A program made the position numbers and the translations under genes. Positions 56,293-64,000 of a stretch of 64,000 nucleotides of DNA are shown piece by piece (position 1 is the first letter of the stretch; every line of letters begins with the position of its first letter). Origin of the DNA: Allomyces macrogynus ATCC 38327 (taxonomy: Eukaryota; Blastocladiomycota; Blastocladiomycetes; Blastocladiales; Blastocladiaceae); NCBI GenBank assembly GCA_000151295.1, contig GG745333.1:841690-905689 (forward strand), given 5' to 3'. The notes under the pieces were generated by a model that was not told where the DNA came from, made no database searches, and saw nothing but the letters and a program-made list of their open reading frames with translations.

Positions 56293-57774
56293 TCATGGTG
56301 CTGCGGAAGTCTCCACCTCCCCGGCCTCGCCACGACGCTTCGTCCACTCGTTCACGACCGCATTATAATCCATTTCGCGTCCCGGCCACCGCTTGGGCCC
56401 AATATACCGCACGCTCCCACGTCCAGCGAGCGGATTGCCCTCGAAAAACGCCGGCACGTACGGCGGCGACTTGCCATCGGCGCGGTCCTTGGCGAGCGCG
56501 CGCTGCGCATTCTCAACGGCGGCCTTGGCGGTCGCGGCCGCGCTTGCCTTGCCTGCACGCATCGCCGCCATGGTCGCGCTCCACACATTGCGTGATGCGT
56601 GCGGTGGGCACTGCGTGGCCGGAATCACGTGCGTCGCGTACTCGGACTCGGCCTGCACGGCGAGAATCGGGATCGCGAGGTCCGTCTCGGACTCGACGGT
56701 CAGGTTGGACGACTTGGATTTGTGCTTCTTGTCCTTCTTCTCTTTCTTGTCTTTTTTCGACGGTTTCGCGGTCTCCGGTGCGTCGTTGCTCTCGGGCCCT
56801 GCCGGGTGGAACGTGATCACGTCGTTCCATGCGCCCGCAAACGACCCGAGCACAGCCTTGTGGTCGTCAATCTTGTGCACGGTGCCGTGCACGGCATGCG
56901 ACGTGCGCCCAAACCACTTCTGTTCCTTGAAGTGCAGCGTCGCCTGCAAGTTGGTCTGAGGGCACTCGACCGTGCACGACCCGTGCCAGAGCAGCGTGAA
57001 ATTCATCGTCAGAACGCCGGCGAGCGTCGCGTGGGGGTAGGTCAAGTAATAGTCTTCGTTGTGCGCGGCGAGGTGCACGCGAGCCCAGGAATCGTTATGC
57101 AGACCAAAAGACAGGCCATTGTACTTGGCCTTGAGGTCAAAGACGAGCGTCACGTCGGCGCCACGGTCCGGGCACGATGCGTGGAACGCCGAGATTGGTG
57201 GGTGGTGCGAGACTTGTTCGCCGACGAGTTGCACGACGGGCGCGTTCGCGTCGGCCTTGGACGCAAACTCGGAGAAGAAGACCTCGCCGAGCACCGGGTT
57301 GAGCGGCTTCTTGGCCTTTTTCAAACCCTTTTTCAAGCCCGTGGCCAGGACACGGACGACCGCGAGCAAGCGCGCGAGCGGCGTAGGTTCGTCGGCAGCG
57401 GCAACGAAATTCTCAACGTGTTCGAGGTCGGCGAGGTACTCGAGGTTCGATACGGGCTCGAGCAGGAACAGCGGGACAGGGATGCGCAGCGAGTCAACGT
57501 CCTGGCCCATAATCTTGCGCAAGAACGTGAAAAACGAGTCCTTGTGCTCAGCGCCAACGACGGGTGGCTCATGGTCAACCGAAGACGTGGATTCCCGCGC
57601 TGACTCGTACGCGGCGTCGTCGTCGGACGTGAACGTGGCGGTCGAAGTGTCCTCATCGGTAATGTCGAGCGATGCGCGTGTCGTTGTTTCCGCGGCATTG
57701 CTGCTGGCAGCGGCGGCAGTGGGCTTGGCGGGCACCGATGGCGTGGCGCCGGCGCCGACGGCGGTCGTGGTCAT
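56293..57774 (-). CDS. Oxysterol-binding protein-related protein (Osh/ORP)
   Basis: Lipid transfer protein at membrane contact sites. Single exon, 493 aa. Seen: a low-complexity N-terminus of about 75 residues, then the ORD starting with FLRKIMGQDVDSLRIPVPLF (lid and sterol-pocket region), KKPLNPVLGEVF, and the signature GEQVSHHPPISAFHA with the paired His that bind PI4P. A lysine-rich insert (KKDKKEKKDKKHK) is followed by a C-terminal part with Arg/Trp residues (YVPAFFEGNPLAGRG, YIGPKRWPGREMDYN). No PH domain or ankyrin repeats, so it is the short Osh4-like class, though the C-terminal part is longer. It is divergent from CDC6. Confidence 0.93.
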   Translation of the reverse strand: MTTTAVGAGATPSVPAKPTAAAASSNAAETTTRASLDITDEDTSTATFTSDDDAAYESARESTSSVDHEPPVVGAEHKDSFFTFLRKIMGQDVDSLRIPVPLFLLEPVSNLEYLADLEHVENFVAAADEPTPLARLLAVVRVLATGLKKGLKKAKKPLNPVLGEVFFSEFASKADANAPVVQLVGEQVSHHPPISAFHASCPDRGADVTLVFDLKAKYNGLSFGLHNDSWARVHLAAHNEDYYLTYPHATLAGVLTMNFTLLWHGSCTVECPQTNLQATLHFKEQKWFGRTSHAVHGTVHKIDDHKAVLGSFAGAWNDVITFHPAGPESNDAPETAKPSKKDKKEKKDKKHKSKSSNLTVESETDLAIPILAVQAESEYATHVIPATQCPPHASRNVWSATMAAMRAGKASAAATAKAAVENAQRALAKDRADGKSPPYVPAFFEGNPLAGRGSVRYIGPKRWPGREMDYNAVVNEWTKRRGEAGEVETSAAP

Positions 57775-58308
57775 GGTTGCGGGGAGCTAGTGGAGAGGCT
57801 GTTGCAGGAAGCTGGTGGAGAAGCTGCTGCGGGTGCGTGCGAGGGGAGAGAGAGCGTACGATCGGCGCCGAGGGGCGGGTCGACGGCGACGGCGACGATG
57901 AGTGACCGACGCGCGGAGGCGGACACAGGCGGACCGAGCCGGTGTGCAACGGCGCCCCAGTTCGCGGCGCGCGGCGGATCGGGGCCGCGGGACAGGTGCG
58001 AGACATGACCTCATTTTCCGACCGGAGGACGCTGTCCAGCTCACGCCCCGCCCTGACCTAACCCTAACCCTGGGCCTCCCGCACGTCCACCGCACGTCCA
58101 CCCCACCTTCTCATGATCGCGACAATGAGCAGCTCGACGGCAACGTCGCCGGCGTCCCGACGATTAACTCCACGACGACAAGCATCTTGCACACGCCACT
58201 TTGCGCACTGGACTTGCATCAACGGCTTCCACGACTGGGAGCTGCGACAGCGAGCCGAGCCCATCCCATCCAGTCCTCGCTGACAGCTCCAGATCGACCA
58301 ACCGACCA
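57775..58308. promoter_or_regulatory. Divergent promoter interval, OSBP-related / CDC6
   Basis: 534 bp between start codons. It includes a short telomere-like repeat, annotated separately. No TATA-like element seen. Confidence 0.4.
58058..58072. repeat. Short telomere-like repeat (CCTAACCCTAACCCT)
   Basis: About two and a half copies of CCCTAA in the middle of an intergenic interval. It could be chance, a repaired break site, or a binding site for a Myb-type (Tbf1/TRF-like) factor, which some fungi use as a promoter element. Confidence 0.6.
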
Positions 58309-60549
58309 ATGAACCCGCGCTCCAAGAAGCGCACACGCTCCTTCAGCAGCAATGACGACGATCTTCCCGCTGCGGCCCCACCGGCGCGCCGTCGCAAACG
58401 TACTTCGGTCTTTTTCCATGTCCAATCCGACCATGCATCGAGTCACTGCTTCTCAGTCCTGAACCGTCGTGCCGTGTGCTCCACCAGTCGTGCCCGTCGT
58501 CGAAATCCCGGTGAAGCCATCTTCATCCCGAGCGGCTCGCGCAGCAGCTCGCGCGGCAATTCGCTCTGCAGCGGACAAGAACGATGATGCTGCGCCAAAC
58601 TCGGCAACAGACGATTCTTTAAAGGCTGAGCCTACTCGCCCTGTTCGGACGCGACGCGGCCAGCCAACACCACCAGCATCGCCGCCAACAAATGGTGATG
58701 TAGCCAAGAGCGATGTAGTTGATGGTATGTATGCCCGACTGCTCATGCAAATGGCCATCGATCGCGCGCCGTGAGCTGGACGATTTTGACCATGCATCGG
58801 TTGGACCCTTTATCAGAATCAGCAGAGCCCAAGATTGCGGAACCGTCGTTAACGAGCTCGGACCCATCTTCTCCACCCGATTTGGCTGTACCATCCGCCC
58901 CGTCCTCGGCCCCTACGAGCCCATCAAAACCTGCTGCGCCAGCAATGGCTGCACCCGCACCAGCACTCGCATCGGCTCCACCGTCGCGTCCCGCATCGAC
59001 CACGCCCGACGTGGCGCTGATCGTCGGCCGCGACGCGCAGCGCGACCAGATCACGGCCTTCCTGACCCGGCGATGCACCAACCCGACCGCATCCGACGGT
59101 CCCGCTGCGCTCTACATTGCCGGTAGTCCTGGCACGGGCAAGACGGCGCTCACTTCGGAAATCTTGGCCTCTTCCGCATTCCGCGACCGCTGGCAGATCA
59201 ACGTCAACTGCATGGCGCTCGCGACGCCCACCAACATTTACGTGGCCATTGCTACGGCGCTCGCGGAACGGCTGGCGACGAAAAAGGAGAGCAAGCGCGC
59301 GCCGCCCGTGGGCAAGGCGCTCGATCGCGTGCGCGAGCTCGTGGACCGGTTACAGGAGCCCTGGTACGTTTTTTTGCGGTGGGGAGATGTTGCATGAGCC
59401 GACTGACCTCACACTGCGATTCGCACCTAGTATCCTCCTCCTCGACGAACTTGACGGTCTTATTACGGGCCAAGCGCACACGCACCAGACGGTGCTATAC
59501 ACGCTCTTCGAACTCACGCACAAGTGCCCGCACCTCCTCCTCGTCGGCATCGCCAACTCGATCGACTTGACGGATCGACTCCTCCCACTCCTTGCGACCC
59601 ATACCGGCGGCCAGGCTGCAGCACGCTCGCTCATGCCTGAAATCGTCACATTCCCAGCCTACTCGGCGACTGACCTCGTGGCCATCGTGCGCGCCCGGTT
59701 CGTCGGCCAGATGCAGGAACCCGCCATGGCATTCCTCGCACGCAAGATCGCCGCCGCGTCGTCGGACGTGCGCAAGGCCATCACAATTGCGCGTACTGCT
59801 GTGCGGCTCGCGGTCACTGAGGCCAAGGGGATCACAGAGACCGCGGTCGTGGCCAAAGTCCCACACGTCGTGCGCGCGTTCCAAGTGGCCTCGTCGGCCG
59901 GCGGTGGCGCGGGTGCAGGTGGTGGGAGCGCCGCGGTTGTGAAAGTGCGTGGGCTCAATTTCACAGCCAAGCTCGCGATCGTGGCCGCGATCGTTGCGCT
60001 CCCGGGGAAAACACCGAAACGGACGGCGCTGGCTGAAACGCCCGCAGTTAATGCGCGCCCGTTTGCCGAGACGACGCTGGTCGACGGCGAGCCGCTACCG
60101 CCCACGACGGCCTCGATACCGGTGTCGTCGCGACCGACTACTCCGGGTCCCGCAGCAGCCGGACTCACGGGCGCGCAACTCTTTGAGACCTACCGCGCGC
60201 TCGGCCGACCGGATCCGGAGATGAAGGACAAGAAGAAGCACGTTCCCCCGGCGGTTCCGCTGCCGAATATTCTGAGGCTGAGTTTGGGACGTGGTGACGC
60301 GGCTCGAGTCAGCAGGGTTGCTGACACTGTCGGCCGCACCTGGTGCGGGGAAGCGGAAAGGCCGCGGGCGCGGGCATGCGCGGGACGCTGGTTGGGCTTG
60401 CGGTGACGGCTGAGGAGCTCGTGCGTGGGTTGACGACGGCGGCGCCGGGTGCAGGCGCGGCAGCTGCGTCGCACGTCGAGGTGATTCGGCAGTTGTTGGA
60501 GGTGCATGAGGTGGAGATGGAGGGGGTTGCCGAGAGCAAGGTTGGGTAA
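58309..60549 (+). CDS. CDC6: DNA replication licensing ATPase Cdc6, with two +1 frame changes
   Basis: AAA+ protein that loads MCM2-7 with ORC. Exons 58309-58399, 58488-58724, 58817-59363 and 59431-60549; introns end ccaccag, tatcag and cctag and all join in phase. Seen: a basic N-terminus, Walker A IAGSPGTGKTALTSEIL, Walker B ILLLDELDGLITG (split by intron 3), sensor 1 LVGIANSIDLTDRLLP, typical of Cdc6 rather than Orc1, sensor 2 SSDVRKAITIAR, and a winged-helix end (TRLESAGLLTLS, VGLAVTAEELVRGL). The frame changes by +1 at ggg 60286-60288 and gggg 60347-60350; with both discounted it is 663 aa. It is convergent with the RecA paralog, about 100 bp apart. Confidence 0.92.
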
Positions 60550-60650
60550 CTGCCATCGACACGAATGATAAAATGTACGCATTGCTTGCTCTTGATGGGA
60601 TTGGCGACACGATTGGGACAGCTGGATCAAAACGTGCAACATTCCTTCAT

Positions 60651-62142
60651 TCATTCGTGCCCATCCACCTCCTCGCTCACTCGACCTATCAACCCCTCCC
60701 TCGTGATATGAAACAAGCACGAACGGCCTCGGTCGGCCGTATTCCTGTGCCCCGCCGAAAACCAAACGGCCATCCGGCGCGGCACCGGCCGTCCGGCTCC
60801 ACCCTCTGCGACCGGCGCAATCGCCGCGTCCCGCGACAGCACGATCCGCGTCGTCACCGCCGCCGTCCACTCCATCGGCAGCGCCGGAACATCCCGCGCC
60901 GGCGGTGCAGCCGCCGACTGCACCGCGCGCGTCGTGACGCGCCGCGTGCCCTGGTCGTACAAGTGCGGCAACGCCAAAATCGCCGGCGGAAGAGTCGCCC
61001 CCGGCGCGAGCAACAGGTGCGGCCGCTGCAGAGCCACGGGCAAGTCGGCAAGACTCGATTTGGTGGCGAGGTCGGTATCGGCCGAGACCTGGTTCACGAC
61101 CACCACAGCCAGTTGGTACGTGGTCGCGAGCTTGTGCAGCGCGCGCGCGATCGCGTGCAGGGATTGCAGTTTCTCGTGGTAGCTGTCGGACGACCCGCGA
61201 AAGAGGGCCGTCAACGAGTCGACGACCAACAGGCGGATGTGGTGCGTGGCGATGAGTGGCGGGATTTGGAAGGAGAGCAGGTGTTGCAGGAGTTCGAGCT
61301 CGAGAACGGTTTCGATCAGGACGGCGTCGGTGGAAAAGTGATGGGTGCGGGTTCGCGCGAGTTCGGTGAGTCGCTCGACGGGGAACCGCGATTCAGTGGA
61401 GATGTACATGGTGCCTGCAGAGGAACGTAAATTTTGGACCGTATCATAGCGCACGCAGCAGAATCATGGAAAAAAAAACAGAGCGCACCTCCATTTTGTC
61501 CCCCTTCGCTCGCATCGCGCTGCGCTTGGCACGCGAGCTGCAGGCACAGCTGCGTCTTGCCCGCACCGCTTGCGCCCGCGATTTCCGTGACGCCCGGGCA
61601 AAGTAGTCCACCGTCGAGAAACGCGTCGAGGGTCGCGTCGCCCGTTGCCAATCGCGTCTGCCGTTGCGCGAGTTCCGAGACGGGGATTGCCGAGACACCG
61701 ACAAACGCGTCGGTAAACGTTTCTGCGCCGCGATTGGCGGATATTGCGGGATCGGGCATATCGGCAGCGGGCTTTACTGGCCGGGACTTGGCGGAGATCA
61801 GGTACCGCGAGAGGTCGCCGAGGAAATGGGCGAGGTCGTGGTGCGACAGTGAGAGCGACGTGCCGAGCTCGGAGCGCGGGGACATGAGCACGTCCTCCAC
61901 CGTGTCAAGATTGGCTACACAAAGTAGAGGTGTTGAAATGGATGGATGATGGTCAGTTTCCATTATTGTGTGACCCGAATGCCACATCCACTTCGCATTC
62001 GACAATAAATAAAAGCTTCAAGAGGCGGAATGTGACCCCGCAAACAGGTCAAACAAGAATAAGAGCGTCATGAGAGTACATACTGACCTCGGGCCAGCGC
62101 GGCGGCGAGTCGCGCCGGAACGTTAGCGGGTAAAGCGGTCAT
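60651..62142 (-). CDS. Rad51 paralog, XRCC3/Rad57-like
   Basis: RecA-fold ATPase that assists Rad51 filament assembly in homologous recombination. Exons 62088-62142, 61489-61914 and 60651-61414 (414 aa); introns 61915-62087 (173 nt, the longest intron found here) and 61415-61488 join as ..ALAR|ANLD and ..QNG|GTMYIS. Seen: Walker A ITEIAGASGAGKTQLCLQLA-like loop with the GASGAGKT core, TMYISTESRFPVERLTELA (strongly XRCC3/Rad57-like), Walker B IRLLVVDSLTALFR, and VVVVNQVSAD (L1-region Gln). The C-terminus has an Ala/Pro-rich insert. XRCC3 seems the closest, but Rad57 cannot be excluded by eye. Confidence 0.85.

Positions 62143-64000
<1,858 letters not shown>

Noticed and set aside
58309..60549. 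The AAA+ gene as ORC1
   Set aside because: No BAH domain, and the sensor 1 segment IANSIDLTDR is of Cdc6 type rather than the Orc1 form (IANTMDLPER).

Overview
The window is GC-rich nuclear DNA of a eukaryote. It is densely packed with genes that carry short introns (mostly 62-107 nt, with donors such as gtacgt, gtccgt, gtgcgc and gttcgt, and acceptors cag/tag). The proteins point to an early-diverging, probably zoosporic fungus. They include a Skt5-like Sel1-repeat protein, NTE1, Tah18, Mph1/FANCM, Slx4 with SAP plus CCD, and PIG-M. The sterol isomerase is of the EBP type rather than the ERG2 type usual in Dikarya. Blastocladiomycota (Allomyces/Catenaria/Blastocladiella-like) is my best guess, but it is an inference from gene content and base composition only.

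Layout. 1-6.2 kb: PEX14(+), an SGNH-like protein(-), PIG-M(+), GINS subunit PSF3(-), a dithiol glutaredoxin(+). 6.4-13.1 kb: three head-to-tail cytochrome P450 genes(-), each 561 codons with its own TATA-like promoter. 13.7-23.5 kb: an ERGIC-53-type lectin(-), EBP sterol isomerase(+), a class I cyclic-nucleotide phosphodiesterase(-) with a 14-nt microexon, and a large Sel1-repeat protein(+). 23.5-26 kb: a gene-poor, visibly AT-richer island with a decayed Ty3/gypsy fragment. 26-39.4 kb: DNA2(-), a Tlg2/syntaxin-16 SNARE(+), a ubiquitin-like membrane protein(-), NOP2(+), SLX4(-). 39.8-52.8 kb: MPH1/FANCM(+), NTE1 phospholipase(-), a GPKOW-like G-patch/KOW protein(+). 53.2-53.5 kb: an assembly gap of N. 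53.5-56 kb: the 3' part of an NmrA-like gene and an inverted, decayed duplicate of it. 56.3-64 kb: an OSBP-family protein(-), CDC6(+), an XRCC3/Rad57-type RecA paralog(-), and the 5' part of TAH18(+), cut by the window end.

Most genes sit as divergent or convergent pairs with 50-1000 bp between them. Two themes stand out. Genome maintenance is represented by PSF3, CDC6, DNA2, SLX4, MPH1 and the XRCC3-like gene, with SLX4 and MPH1 divergent from one 411-bp interval. Membrane and lipid biology is represented by PIG-M, EBP, NTE1, OSBP, the lectin, Tlg2 and the P450s.

Several otherwise good genes (PEX14, PDE, Skt5-like, DNA2, NOP2, SLX4, CDC6) keep their family similarity across one or more single-base frame changes, nearly all of them +1 and nearly all at short homopolymers. 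I treat these as probable assembly errors and annotate the genes as intact, giving the positions. I saw no tRNA, rRNA or CRISPR.
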